This document shows, piece after piece, positions 1 to 8,249 of a DNA stretch of 64,000 nucleotides; position 1 is the first letter of the stretch; every line of letters starts with the position of its first letter. The position numbers were made by a program, and so were the translations under genes. This DNA is from Paracoccaceae bacterium (GTDB taxonomy: Bacteria > Pseudomonadota > Alphaproteobacteria > Rhodobacterales > Rhodobacteraceae), in NCBI GenBank assembly GCA_028284705.1, contig JANQRE010000023.1:1-64000 (forward strand), read 5' to 3'. The notes below the pieces were generated by a model. It made no database searches. It saw only the letters and a program-made list of their open reading frames with translations, and was not told where the DNA came from.

Positions 1-23
1 CCTTGCTATACGGCGCGAACCGT

Positions 24-98
24 TCCGGCGTAGCTCAGCGGTAGAGCAGTTGACTGTTAATCAATTGGTCGTAGGTTCGATCCCTACCGCCGGAGCCA
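24..98 (+). tRNA. tRNA-Asn (anticodon GTT)
   Basis: The acceptor stem TCCGGCG pairs with CGCCGGA, followed by discriminator G and an encoded CCA. The anticodon arm GTTGA-CTGTTAA-TCAAT gives anticodon GTT. The T arm contains GGTTCGATCC. It is the integration target of the adjacent element, and its 3' half is duplicated at 13860-13908. The tRNA remains intact on the left side. Confidence 0.97.
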
Positions 99-100
99 AA
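52..100 (+). repeat. attL direct repeat (tRNA-Asn 3' end)
   Basis: This 49-base stretch begins in the anticodon stem and runs just past the CCA end. It is identical to 13860-13908. It is the left attachment site and reconstitutes a complete tRNA. Confidence 0.92.
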
Positions 101-171
101 ACCCCAATAAAGTCAGATAGATGTGAGATTCTGCATCTCACATCTTGGCCAGAATCTGCCTTTCACATACC

Positions 172-181
172 TTACACACAG
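172..181 (+). repeat. Putative integrase arm-type site
   Basis: The sequence TTACACACAG lies between attL and the integrase start. The same word occurs near the right end at 13794-13803, with a nine-base version at 13782-13790. Matching short repeats inside both ends suggest arm-type binding sites for the tyrosine integrase. This is inference from position only. Confidence 0.35.
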
Positions 182-208
182 TACACACTGTGGTGGGAAT
201 CTGCGGAT

Positions 209-1387
209 ATGGCCGAGAAGCACACGATTTTAGGTGGCAAAGTTCACGTATACAAGCGCGAGCGCAGCTCGGTTTGGCAGTGCTCGACCTATCTTGAAGG
301 TAAGAACCGTCGCGTTAGCACAAAAGAAGAAAGCCTCGCCAGAGCGAAGGAGTTCGCCGAGGATTGGTATCTCGAACTCCGGGGCAAAAAATCACGTGGT
401 GAGCTACTATCGGAGCACACGTTTGCTCACGCAGCTGATCGCTTCATGAAAGAGTATGAGCTCATGACCGCAGGTGAGCGAAATGAGGTCTATGTGAACG
501 GACACAGAGGGCGTTTGAAGAACCACCTGATACCGTACTTCGGGAAAATGGGCATCTCTCAGGTCACATCCGGTGCCGTGCAGGACTACCGGATTTTTCG
601 GATCGAGCCGAAGGACGAACCGAACTGGAAGCCACCATCACGATCTACCATGCACCATGAAATCGTGACCTTGCGCCAAGTCTTGAAGACAGCCTTACGT
701 CAGGGTTGGATTCAGGGTCTGCCTGACCTCTCGGCCCCCTATCGGGCTTCAGGGAAAGTGGTGCATCGCGCTTGGTTCTCGCACGAAGAATACAAAACGC
801 TCTACACTGCAACTCGTGCCAACATCAAAAGCCAGCTGAACTCACGCTATCAAATGCTTGCCGCCCAGCTGCATGACAAAGTGCTATTCATGGCCAATAC
901 CGGTATTCGTCCTGATGAAGCCAACGGCTTGGAATACCGGGATGTCGAGATCGTCGAAGATGACGCAACCGGCGAGACGATCCTCGAAATAGAAGTCAGA
1001 GGAAAGAGAGGGGTCGGTTACTGCAAAAGCACCACCGGTGCTGTCCGACCCTTTCAGAGGATGATGGACCGCAATCAGCCGGAACAGACTGACCGACTTT
1101 TTCCAACCGCGCATAACCGACAATTCAATCGTATTTTGGAGGAGACCGGCCTCAAGTTCGACAGACAGGGCAACCGCCGCACGCTCTACTCCTTGCGTCA
1201 CAGTTACATCTGCTTTCGGTTGCTTGAAGGCGCTGACATCTATCAGATCGCCAAGAACTGCCGCACCAGCGTTGAGATGATCGAGAAGCACTACGCAGTT
1301 CACTTAAAGAACAGCTTGGATGCCGCAGCAATCAATGTCCGAAGATCAAAAAGTTCGGGCGGAAAGCGGACCTCCACTACGGCCTAG
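209..1387 (+). CDS. Site-specific tyrosine recombinase (integrase)
   Basis: Catalyses integration and excision of the island at tRNA-Asn. The ORF is open from base 50 through the tRNA, but the natural start is the ATG at 209 (MAEKHTILGG), giving 392 aa. An N-terminal SAM-like core-binding region is followed by the C-terminal catalytic domain. The first catalytic Arg lies in TGIRPDEANGLEYRDVE, the H-x-x-R box reads YSLRHSYI, and the nucleophilic Tyr is in MIEKHYAVH. All are near the expected spacing, so the enzyme appears intact. It lies 110 bases downstream of the tRNA and points into the element. The next gene starts 118 bases later on the same strand. Confidence 0.93.
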   Translation: MAEKHTILGGKVHVYKRERSSVWQCSTYLEGKNRRVSTKEESLARAKEFAEDWYLELRGKKSRGELLSEHTFAHAADRFMKEYELMTAGERNEVYVNGHRGRLKNHLIPYFGKMGISQVTSGAVQDYRIFRIEPKDEPNWKPPSRSTMHHEIVTLRQVLKTALRQGWIQGLPDLSAPYRASGKVVHRAWFSHEEYKTLYTATRANIKSQLNSRYQMLAAQLHDKVLFMANTGIRPDEANGLEYRDVEIVEDDATGETILEIEVRGKRGVGYCKSTTGAVRPFQRMMDRNQPEQTDRLFPTAHNRQFNRILEETGLKFDRQGNRRTLYSLRHSYICFRLLEGADIYQIAKNCRTSVEMIEKHYAVHLKNSLDAAAINVRRSKSSGGKRTSTTA

Positions 1388-1407
1388 ATCAACTGCCAAA
1401 AGCGCAG

Positions 1408-1419
1408 GAAGCGGACGTT
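1408..1419 (-). repeat. Partial copy of island boundary repeat
   Basis: On the minus strand this reads AACGTCCGCTTC, matching the first 12 positions of the repeat found at 3288, 5403, 7567 and 10277. It lies in the spacer between the integrase and the OLD nuclease. It is short, so membership is tentative. Confidence 0.35.
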
Positions 1420-1505
1420 GCAAAGTCTGCGCCATGTAACCGATTTGACCTCGACGAAAGTTGCACGAGACTGTTCATTTCATAAGCAAGCGTTAAACAT
1501 GCATC

Positions 1506-3236
1506 ATGTCGATTCACCTAGAAGGCGTTGGTGCGCGATTTTATCGTGGAATTGGTCCCGACCCACAACTTGTTGGCCCATTCAAAAAAATGAACTTCTT
1601 TGTTGGGCCGAACAACGCCGGGAAATCCATAATCCTCAACCTGGTTGCCAACCACATCAAAGGCAATGCTGGCGGCAAGGTGAATGATCAACTTAACCCA
1701 GAAGAAAAATACACCGGTAAGCAGTCAGGAGAGTTTGCAAGCGCATTTGGTTTGAGTACTGAACGCGTTCTCGAAAATCTCGACGTCTATAAGCGCGATA
1801 TTTCTGTTGGCCAGGCCCTCAAGGAAATCGTAGCGAAACTGTCTTTTGAAGGTTTGGTTTGGACAAGAACAAATGGAACAGGGCTATTTCACGAGTTTGA
1901 TAGCAAAAAAATCAAAGGCTTCCTCCCAATCGAACAACATTGGCAAGGGGTTTGGCATACGCTGACGGGACAGCTTGACGGTGGAATAGATCAACACTGG
2001 ATACCAGAAACGCTGGAAGTGATCGTAAAGGCTGCCAGTCCAAATCTACCAGACATCCACCTGATACCAGCCAAGCGGCAACTAGGGCCGAAGGGCGAAG
2101 AACTGGCTGACAACTCCGGACGTGGTTTGATTGACCATTTAGCGAAGTTGCAAGCTCCCAGTTTTGACCGGCAAGAGGACAGGAAAAGGTTCGACCGTAT
2201 TAACTCATTCGTAAGCGACATCACAGGGAAGTCAGGCGCACGCCTGGAGGTACCAAGTGAACGTGAACACCTTCTGGTGCACATGGACAATAAGGTGCTA
2301 CCGCTTTCATCGCTCGGCACCGGAATACATGAGGTAGTGTTGATCGCAGCCTTTAGCACCATTCATGATGGTTCGATCATGTGCATTGAAGAGCCAGAGA
2401 TACATCTCCATCCTTTGTTGCAACGCAAATTAGTACGTTATCTTATGGACGAAACTGCCAGCCAGTACTTCATTGCCACCCATTCGTCGGCGTTCATAGA
2501 CACACCGGGATCAGCTGTTTTTCATGTCATGAACGATGGCGTTCAAACCTCCGTTCGAGCGGCGCTGACGAAGAACGAACAACGCGCGATCCTTGATGAC
2601 TTGGGGTGTCAAGCGTCTGATATTCTTCAAGCCAATGCCGTTATCTGGGTAGAAGGACCATCTGACCGAATACTGCTAAACCACTGGATCACAGCGGTCG
2701 AACCCACGCTCAAAGAGGGAATACACTACACCATAATGTTCTATGGCGGCTCATTGGTGAGCCATCTTACGGCATCCGACGATGCGTTAGACCGGTTCAT
2801 TAATCTGCGTGAGCTGAACAGGAACATGGCTGTGATTATTGATAGCGACAAGTCCCACCCAACTGATCCACTCAAACCACATGCACGGAGGTTGCAAGAC
2901 GAATTAAAAAAGGAAGGCGGTATGGCATGGATCACAGCGGGTCGAGAGATGGAAAACTATGTCGATGGCCAGCGTCTACAAAAAGCTCTCAAAGGCTTGC
3001 ACCCAAAACTGTACGTTAAGCCGGGTAAGATTGGTCAATTCGACCACGCCTTCTATTTCTATCGAAAGAACCCGGCAAAACCAGGTCGGCTCGAAACATA
3101 TAAGAACGGCGACAAAGTCGGCGCGGCAACGATCATCGCCAATGCTCCAGCTGACTTGAGCATTCTGGACTTACGAGTGCGCATTGAGCAATTGGTGCAC
3201 TATGTATCACAAGCCAACGGGTTGCCGAGGGAGTAA
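1506..3236 (+). CDS. OLD-family ATP-dependent endonuclease (AAA + TOPRIM)
   Basis: A 576-aa protein combining an ABC/SMC-type ATPase with a C-terminal TOPRIM nuclease, the architecture of phage P2 OLD and related defence nucleases. Walker A is FFVGPNNAGKS (residues 31-41). Walker B and the following His are in IMCIEEPEIHLHP, with a D-loop-like THSSAFID. The TOPRIM part shows the conserved Glu in VIWVEGPSDR, the acidic pair in VIIDSDKS, and REMENY. No UvrD/GajB-type helicase follows, so this is a stand-alone class 1-type OLD rather than Gabija. It is probably cytoplasmic and nucleic-acid acting. It converges on the ATPase-PIN operon. Confidence 0.85.
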   Translation: MSIHLEGVGARFYRGIGPDPQLVGPFKKMNFFVGPNNAGKSIILNLVANHIKGNAGGKVNDQLNPEEKYTGKQSGEFASAFGLSTERVLENLDVYKRDISVGQALKEIVAKLSFEGLVWTRTNGTGLFHEFDSKKIKGFLPIEQHWQGVWHTLTGQLDGGIDQHWIPETLEVIVKAASPNLPDIHLIPAKRQLGPKGEELADNSGRGLIDHLAKLQAPSFDRQEDRKRFDRINSFVSDITGKSGARLEVPSEREHLLVHMDNKVLPLSSLGTGIHEVVLIAAFSTIHDGSIMCIEEPEIHLHPLLQRKLVRYLMDETASQYFIATHSSAFIDTPGSAVFHVMNDGVQTSVRAALTKNEQRAILDDLGCQASDILQANAVIWVEGPSDRILLNHWITAVEPTLKEGIHYTIMFYGGSLVSHLTASDDALDRFINLRELNRNMAVIIDSDKSHPTDPLKPHARRLQDELKKEGGMAWITAGREMENYVDGQRLQKALKGLHPKLYVKPGKIGQFDHAFYFYRKNPAKPGRLETYKNGDKVGAATIIANAPADLSILDLRVRIEQLVHYVSQANGLPRE

Positions 3237-3287
3237 CACTTGCTACGGCCCGTAGCCGTTTCGGTCACTTAGGGAGAGGCGGCAGCA

Positions 3288-3305
3288 AACGTCCACTTCG
3301 GGCTG
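3288..3305 (+). repeat. Island boundary repeat copy
   Basis: AACGTCCACTTCGGGCTG, a variant of the word shared by 5403-5422, 7567-7586 and 10277-10294. It lies in the spacer between the convergent OLD gene and the PIN gene. Confidence 0.5.
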
Positions 3306-3366
3306 CCCTGCTTGGTTGCTACATTAGTCATAACTTATGCACCGGATGCGATCGCTAGCGAGTTTG

Positions 3367-3876
3367 CTACCATTCTAATAGTTGCTCTATCGCACCAGCT
3401 CCGCAGCGCACTGCAATGCCATTCTTCTTCAGGAGCTTTGCTATGCTACCCTTTGAGTTAGCTTTGATCTGTTTTTTCTTTGCAGCAGTCCAAGCTTTTG
3501 CTTTCGGTTCGAATAGATCAATGTCTTCAGAAACAATGAGTTTAGCTTTTGCTCCCATGGCAGTGCCTACCCACTTGTAGTCTTTTGACGGGAGGCCACA
3601 TCTTTCACACTCTTGTTTCAGATCAGATGCTTCTGCATATTCTTTAACAAGACCCTTGGCTGCCATATCGGCCAGCCAATCAAGTAGATTGAGCCCCACA
3701 GCGCCAGGTGAACATGTCTCTGCGTATTCCTGTATGATCTTACCCTTACGATCCAGTGAGATGTGGCCCTTGTTGCAGACTTCATCAATGAGATGGCAGT
3801 ACAATCCAGAGGATGCATCCAAGCGTTCTTTTTGAAAGTAAGCCATGCAGTTTGTGTCAACAACAATAGGATTCAT
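3367..3876 (-). CDS. PIN-domain nuclease, partner of upstream ATPase
   Basis: A 169-aa protein with PIN-fold signatures: VVDTN near the N-terminus (Asp7), Glu50 in IIQEYAE, Asp99 in SKDYKWVGTAMGA, and SEDIDLF (Glu117/Asp118/Asp120). These match the D-E-D-D metal-binding set of PIN ribonucleases. It is longer than VapC-type toxins and has a Lys-rich C-terminal extension. It starts only 2 bases after the stop of the 448-aa ATPase, so the two are co-transcribed. Family knowledge supports an RNA- or DNA-cleaving role. The inference is that the ATPase controls this nuclease, as in ATPase-plus-nuclease anti-phage systems. No VapB-like antitoxin is adjacent. Confidence 0.75.
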   Translation of the reverse strand: MNPIVVDTNCMAYFQKERLDASSGLYCHLIDEVCNKGHISLDRKGKIIQEYAETCSPGAVGLNLLDWLADMAAKGLVKEYAEASDLKQECERCGLPSKDYKWVGTAMGAKAKLIVSEDIDLFEPKAKAWTAAKKKQIKANSKGSIAKLLKKNGIAVRCGAGAIEQLLEW

Positions 3877-3878
3877 GT

Positions 3879-5225
3879 TTAATTTCTAGAGAATAGGTCT
3901 AGTTGATTCTCTCGCGCTGAACTCTTTTGTGTAGACGCGCGCGCGAGCGCAAAACTCTCTTTTTGGCGCTGTGGAAAGAAATCCCCCGGCCAAGACTGGC
4001 CAAAATCTCCGTTTTCAGAGATTTTCACATTCGTTACCTTTCTGCCCGTCGCACTGTCTTCAACGAAGAATATTCGCACATCGTCAGGCGAAAGGTCTCC
4101 AAGTGCAACATGTCGTGCAACCCGCAAAACTAGGTTATCGCTGTGCGTCTCAACTAATACCTGTCCTACGTTCCGAGCAATCTCTACAAAGAATGAACCG
4201 AGTTCGGCCTGCGCATTGGGGTGCAGATGGATTTCCGGCTCCTGAACAACCAACAGTCCGCCAGCTCGCTTGTGAACCTGATTCAGGAATTGAATGCCCG
4301 ACACCAACACCGGCAAGACTTGGCTTACTCCGAATCCAACATCGCAGATGTTGTGTCGCGTTCCATCGCGGCCGATAACCGAAACTTCAAAATGTCGATC
4401 TGTAAGGTGCCGAACTTCGAGGCCCTGAGATATATTTGTCCTCTTTAGCCACTCTGAAATAATCGGGACAAATCCGATCTGCTCTCTTCCTCGCTTGTTG
4501 GAATCGTTGGCCAGCATTGTTATGGCGTTTTGACCGTTCTGCCCGACCCTATCGGCTGTTTCTCCCGAAAAAAGGTAGGTCCTCTCTGGTTGAACTCTAA
4601 ACGGAGAGAGTGTTTCGTAAGCAGAAAAAAAGTCTCGAGTCCTCCGCGAAAACGAGAAGAGCACTCTGTCTGTATTTCGCAACAATTCGATGGTTTCTTC
4701 ATTTGGAGCAGAGTCAAGATCCCTATGTATCGGCAGCGCACGTGAGATTGGCAAAAAACCGTCAAAACGAGGCTTTCGCTTTGAGATTACGTTTGACAAC
4801 TGCTCGATATCCCTGCCGCCGACTTTGAAATCAAATCGATCAGAGGTCTGACTAAAGCCAACAATAGGCTTCTGTTTTTGGTAGAGTTCAAATCCACCGA
4901 GCTCGACTTCACGACGTTGGGTTCTGTATTTGTAGTCAAGCTTTAGCTGGTAATCCCAAATCTTCAGGGCAAATTTGACACGCGTACCCGCATGGCCTCC
5001 ATGAACCATGTCTTTGAACGTACCAAGATTGTCGAATGGTCCGTTTAGTAGCAACGGGCTGCTACCCGAAGCCGGGTCAAGTGTAGTCTGTGCGAGAACA
5101 TTGAGCGCGCTTAGAGCACTCGACTTTCCTGAATTATTGGCCCCGACAATTATGTTCAACTTACTGAATGGAAACTTTTGCTGCCTAAACGCGCGAAAGT
5201 TTGTGAGTGTGAGTTCAGTTAGCAT
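3879..5225 (-). CDS. SMC/ABC-like AAA ATPase (DUF3696-like)
   Basis: A 448-aa AAA_15/AAA_21-type ATPase. The N-terminus LTELTLTNFRAFRQ is the usual opening of RecF/OLD-like ATPases. Walker A is IIVGANNSGKSS (residues 26-36), the signature-like motif is DVGFGVSQVLPVLV, Walker B is LLVVQEPEIHLHP, and the H-loop region is VLVETHSDNLVLR. The C-terminus GDFGQSWPGDFF resembles the DUF3696 tail. There is no TOPRIM domain, so nuclease activity presumably comes from the downstream PIN protein. It overlaps the upstream 91-aa ORF by 7 bases and precedes the PIN gene by 2. Its function is inferred to be sensor/regulator of a two- or three-gene defence unit. Confidence 0.82.
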   Translation of the reverse strand: MLTELTLTNFRAFRQQKFPFSKLNIIVGANNSGKSSALSALNVLAQTTLDPASGSSPLLLNGPFDNLGTFKDMVHGGHAGTRVKFALKIWDYQLKLDYKYRTQRREVELGGFELYQKQKPIVGFSQTSDRFDFKVGGRDIEQLSNVISKRKPRFDGFLPISRALPIHRDLDSAPNEETIELLRNTDRVLFSFSRRTRDFFSAYETLSPFRVQPERTYLFSGETADRVGQNGQNAITMLANDSNKRGREQIGFVPIISEWLKRTNISQGLEVRHLTDRHFEVSVIGRDGTRHNICDVGFGVSQVLPVLVSGIQFLNQVHKRAGGLLVVQEPEIHLHPNAQAELGSFFVEIARNVGQVLVETHSDNLVLRVARHVALGDLSPDDVRIFFVEDSATGRKVTNVKISENGDFGQSWPGDFFPQRQKESFALARASTQKSSARENQLDLFSRN

Positions 5226-5494
5226 TCAAACCGCTGCTCCAGATACGCTATCCTATTCTGTGCCTTCCACCCGGCATCGATAAATGACAGGACCTGGTTG
5301 ATTTTATCTAGATGAAACTTCGAAGCCAACCGGTTGATGCTGGTGTCGCTAGACCCAAGCAAATCCGCATAAGCCCTTATATCCTCAATTGTCTTAGCGC
5401 CGCCAATGTCTGCTTCGGGCTGCGACCGGAAAACAGATTGAATTCGTCGGATGACCGCTTCGAGCCATTTACCGAATGCTGCACAACACGCCAA
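5219..5494 (-). CDS. Small ORF upstream of ATPase-PIN operon (possible chimera)
   Basis: I do not recognise this 91-aa ORF. It overlaps the ATPase start by 7 bases, suggesting translational coupling. The only listed start is TTG, and the frame stays open back into the end of the acetyltransferase gene, with no ATG. Its middle residues (SQPEADIG) are translated from the intergenic repeat at 5403-5422, so the N-terminal third may be new sequence joined to an older C-terminal part (KTIEDIRAYADLLGS onward, mostly helical). It could be a real third component, a truncated gene, or a chance ORF. Confidence 0.4.
   Translation of the reverse strand: MACCAAFGKWLEAVIRRIQSVFRSQPEADIGGAKTIEDIRAYADLLGSSDTSINRLASKFHLDKINQVLSFIDAGWKAQNRIAYLEQRFEC
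5403..5422 (+). repeat. Island boundary repeat copy (20-base exact pair)
   Basis: CCAATGTCTGCTTCGGGCTG, identical to 7567-7586 in the same orientation. The pair brackets the GNAT and LysR genes. This copy falls inside the 91-aa ORF. Confidence 0.65.
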
Positions 5495-5511
5495 GGCTGC
5501 TTTGCGGATTG

Positions 5512-6507
5512 CTATCGCTTAATAGACCAGACCATTGCGGTCTCGTAGCCGGCAGATTCCAGCAGCTTGGTCTTAGACGCCCATCCCGCCGGACAGACGA
5601 CAAAGGCGGCTCCCATACCACGTTTGGCGAACGCCGCCTCGGCCGCACGCAAAAGCGCATTGGAAGCTTCACTACCTCCGTCAAGCCCCGCCGGGTTGGC
5701 CAGCTCAGGGTGGTAGTAGTCATCAATGACACCTGTCCCCGTGATGTCGTGGGCCGGGGGAAAGTGGAGCCGTGAGGCGGGCTGTGCGATGACGTAGCCC
5801 TGCAAATCCTCGGACTCGCCAAGAACCATCATGTCCCGATCGCGGAGCGCTAGGCTCCGCGTCATCCAGGCCGAAAATCGTGGATCAGCTTCGGGGTGAA
5901 TTTCCCAGAACGGGTCGATGTCAAAAAGAACCTGACGGTTCTCGGCGCTGCGTGCAACGATGCCAGAAACATCGTCTTCCGTCGCTTGTCGAACTCCGGT
6001 GGGCATTCCTTGATCGCCAAGGTCACTGCGTGACAGATAGAGCGTAAGAGGTTCATAGCCGCTTGCCTCAAACGCGGTTGGCCAGATTTCGCCAGCGACG
6101 TAGGACGCCAGTTTGCTCTTGGCACCAGCTTCGTGAAGGACGTCTTCGGCTGCGGCCAACAGGCCTTCAACAGTGCCGTTTGGCGCATCGGCTGCAACGA
6201 AGGAGTCAGACAGGATCAATCCCGGCTCCCCAAGCGGGCCAGTATAGATGGGCGGCACTGGCAGCATCATCGCATGAATGACACCCGTGAGCTGACCCCC
6301 ATCCTCCGCGACATGCCAAAACTGTTGAAAGGGTTGTTGTTCGGCCGTCAGCGCAAATGTGAGCGCCTTCTCGATCTGCGCGGGCGCGTCATCCGCCATC
6401 TTCCAGAGGATAGCATCCTCTGCATGGCGTTCCTGCGCATCCAGCATGAGGAGCCCGACCAGGCGCGGCATGTCGTCGGGTGTCGCTGGTCGGATTGTCT
6501 GGGTCAT
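5512..6507 (-). CDS. Tandem GNAT-family N-acetyltransferase
   Basis: The ORF opens at 6579, but the likely start is the ATG at 6507 (MTQTIRPATPDDMPRLVGLL), giving 331 aa. Two GNAT-like halves are visible, one opening with IRPATPDDMPRL and the other with VRQATEDDVSGIV, the usual first strand/helix of the fold. The C-terminal half ends with GAAFVVCPAGWASKTKLLESAGY, resembling the acyl-CoA-binding and terminal region of the family. The substrate cannot be told from sequence. It diverges from a LysR regulator 124 bases away, a classical regulator-target pair, so that regulator probably controls it. Both genes lie between identical 20-base repeats. Confidence 0.8.
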   Translation of the reverse strand: MTQTIRPATPDDMPRLVGLLMLDAQERHAEDAILWKMADDAPAQIEKALTFALTAEQQPFQQFWHVAEDGGQLTGVIHAMMLPVPPIYTGPLGEPGLILSDSFVAADAPNGTVEGLLAAAEDVLHEAGAKSKLASYVAGEIWPTAFEASGYEPLTLYLSRSDLGDQGMPTGVRQATEDDVSGIVARSAENRQVLFDIDPFWEIHPEADPRFSAWMTRSLALRDRDMMVLGESEDLQGYVIAQPASRLHFPPAHDITGTGVIDDYYHPELANPAGLDGGSEASNALLRAAEAAFAKRGMGAAFVVCPAGWASKTKLLESAGYETAMVWSIKR

Positions 6508-6631
6508 CGCTCGATCCCTTGTAGCTATTGCTGAGTGCTGCTTCCCCGTTTGTATCGGCGGCCTGCAGCAAATTGACAAAGCAGGATAATTCCATCAGCG
6601 TTTAGAAAAACTATCGCCTTTGAGGCATCGT

Positions 6632-7495
6632 ATGAAGAACGTCAACCTGAACGCGCTTCGGGTGTTCTATGTCGCCGCATCGCACGGGAACCTGCAACGC
6701 GCAGCTGAGGAGCTGAACCTATCGCGTGGCGCAGTGTCTCAGCGGATCAAACAGCTCGAAATTGAGCTGGGGGTGGTTCTTCTCGTGCGTGGCGCACGCG
6801 GTGTCTCGCTGACCCCTCAAGGCGAGCGCTGCCATGCTGCGATGGAAGGCGCATTGGCGATCCTCGACACTGCCTTTGTGAGCATCGGCGGCGGCAGTGA
6901 TCGCGTCACGCTACATCTTGGTTCATCCACCGCAACGAAGTGGTTGATGCCTCGAATGGACGCTTTCGCGGCCAAGTTTCCGCATGTAGCACTCACGACA
7001 CAGGTCCACGAGCAGGTTCTGGCACGCAGTCTGGGCCGGAACGAGATCGCAATATGGCCCGGTGAAGCGCATGACACGAATTCAGCTCACGGATCGCGCC
7101 GCTTGGCCGACATCAGCCTAATTGCCGTATGTAGTCCTGATTTCCTGCGACCGGATTGGCCAATGGGGCTGGAGACACTGCTGACGCTGCCGCTCCTTCA
7201 GGATGCGCACCGGCGGTGGGAAAAGCTGATCCATGAAACCGGGTATGGAGACATGCACAAGCTACTCAACTTCGACCGATCTGCATTGGCTCTCGATGCT
7301 GCTATCAGTGGTCACGGCGTTGCCATAGCGCCGACCTACATGGTGGAGAATGATCTTCGGTCAAATAAACTGGTGGAGATTTGGGTCGATCCCGACCCCT
7401 CTAATGATGGGCTCTATATCTCATGGGCCAAGGATCATTTAGGCCAGACGCGCATCAAGCGGATCGTCGATTGGATCGCTTCAGAGTTTGAATAG
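6632..7495 (+). CDS. LysR-family transcriptional regulator
   Basis: A 287-aa regulator. The ORF track starts at a TTG (6620), but the ATG at 6632 (MKNVNLNALRVFYVAA) fits the family. The N-terminal winged helix-turn-helix is clear: RAAEELNLSRGAVSQRIKQLEIELG, then LLVRGARGVSLTPQGE. A periplasmic-binding-protein-like effector domain follows, with VAIAPTYMVENDL near the C-terminus, resembling GcvA-type members. It is divergent from the acetyltransferase gene, and the 124-base spacer should hold its binding site. The ligand is unknown. Confidence 0.88.
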   Translation: MKNVNLNALRVFYVAASHGNLQRAAEELNLSRGAVSQRIKQLEIELGVVLLVRGARGVSLTPQGERCHAAMEGALAILDTAFVSIGGGSDRVTLHLGSSTATKWLMPRMDAFAAKFPHVALTTQVHEQVLARSLGRNEIAIWPGEAHDTNSAHGSRRLADISLIAVCSPDFLRPDWPMGLETLLTLPLLQDAHRRWEKLIHETGYGDMHKLLNFDRSALALDAAISGHGVAIAPTYMVENDLRSNKLVEIWVDPDPSNDGLYISWAKDHLGQTRIKRIVDWIASEFE

Positions 7496-7566
7496 AAGCA
7501 GACCTTCGACCTGCGAAGAGGAACGGCAGAAAAAATGTCCGCTCCGCCGACATCGAGCGGCGTGAT

Positions 7567-7586
7567 CCAATGTCTGCTTCGGGCTG
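7567..7586 (+). repeat. Island boundary repeat copy (20-base exact pair)
   Basis: CCAATGTCTGCTTCGGGCTG, identical to 5403-5422. It lies 71 bases after the LysR stop, before the small ORF at 7642. Confidence 0.65.
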
Positions 7587-7641
7587 AGATGGACGGGCGT
7601 TGGACAGAGCCTCGACGCAATTGTAACTTTCATCCGGTCGC

Positions 7642-7866
7642 ATGAATTTTGGGATTTTAATGATGAGAAGACCCAACAACCGAGAGCGAAAAGTGCTTAG
7701 AGAGTTTGCAGGCAAGCCTGAACCTTGGGGGCGTTTCGCAGGTGCAGGTAAGGCTACATTGACGAGCCTGTTGAATGAAGGTTGGATCAGGCCAAACACA
7801 GATCCCAATTACCCACCAGAGTATTTCGAAATCACAGAGCTCGGTGAAGAAGCAGCTTATCTGTGA
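7642..7866 (+). CDS. Small winged-helix-like protein, unknown
   Basis: A 74-aa ORF (67-68 aa if the internal ATGs at 7660/7663 are used). The run ATLTSLLNEGWIRPN followed by YFEITELGEEAA resembles the recognition helix and wing of small winged-helix proteins, where the wing ends in a T-x-x-G-E pattern. It could be a small DNA-binding regulator of the island. Charge distribution and codon use look coding. It stands alone on this strand. Confidence 0.5.
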   Translation: MNFGILMMRRPNNRERKVLREFAGKPEPWGRFAGAGKATLTSLLNEGWIRPNTDPNYPPEYFEITELGEEAAYL

Positions 7867-8093
7867 TACCCAAAAGGGTTCTCTCTTGTCTGCAGTCGAA
7901 TAGGGAAAGTTCAGGTCTGCTTTGAGGCCGGGCAACAGGCAAAGACGCTTTTTGGGGCCTCAGAAGGTTCCGTCCAACAACCCCACGAATCTCGCAAAGC
8001 TGCCGCTCCATTCCGATTTGCCGCACAAACGCTTCCGACTGCTTATTCTTCGGTTCGTGGCTAACTTCGGCCACACATCATAGGAATGAAGAG

Positions 8094-8249
8094 ATGATGC
8101 CAACAAAAATAACAATGAATATCCAAGCCGTCCTTGAAGCCGTTGAGGCTGACCACCGACAGACCTCTCGCGGCGAAATTATGGAACTCGTCCAAGTCTA
8201 TGACGAATGGGGTGAAACGCCAATCGAGCTGCTGCTCTGGATCGCCTAA
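8094..8249 (+). CDS. Small hypothetical protein, 51 aa
   Basis: Not in the ORF track because of its length. It begins MMPTKITMNIQAVLEAV and ends ETPIELLLWIA. Purine-rich sequence (AGGAATGAAGAG) just before the ATGs could serve as ribosome binding site. The product is acidic with amphipathic helices (QAVLEAVEADHRQ, GEIMELVQVYDEWG). Function is unknown. Confidence 0.4.
   Translation: MMPTKITMNIQAVLEAVEADHRQTSRGEIMELVQVYDEWGETPIELLLWIA

Noticed and set aside
50-208. N-terminal extension of the integrase ORF through the tRNA
   Set aside because: Translation would overlap tRNA-Asn; the ATG at 209 gives a normal integrase N-terminus.
1506-3236. Gabija-type system
   Set aside because: The OLD nuclease has no UvrD-like GajB helicase next to it; the neighbour is the convergent PIN/ATPase operon.
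3243-3257. Terminator after the OLD gene
   Set aside because: A six-base inverted repeat (GCTACG/CGTAGC) is present but no T run follows.
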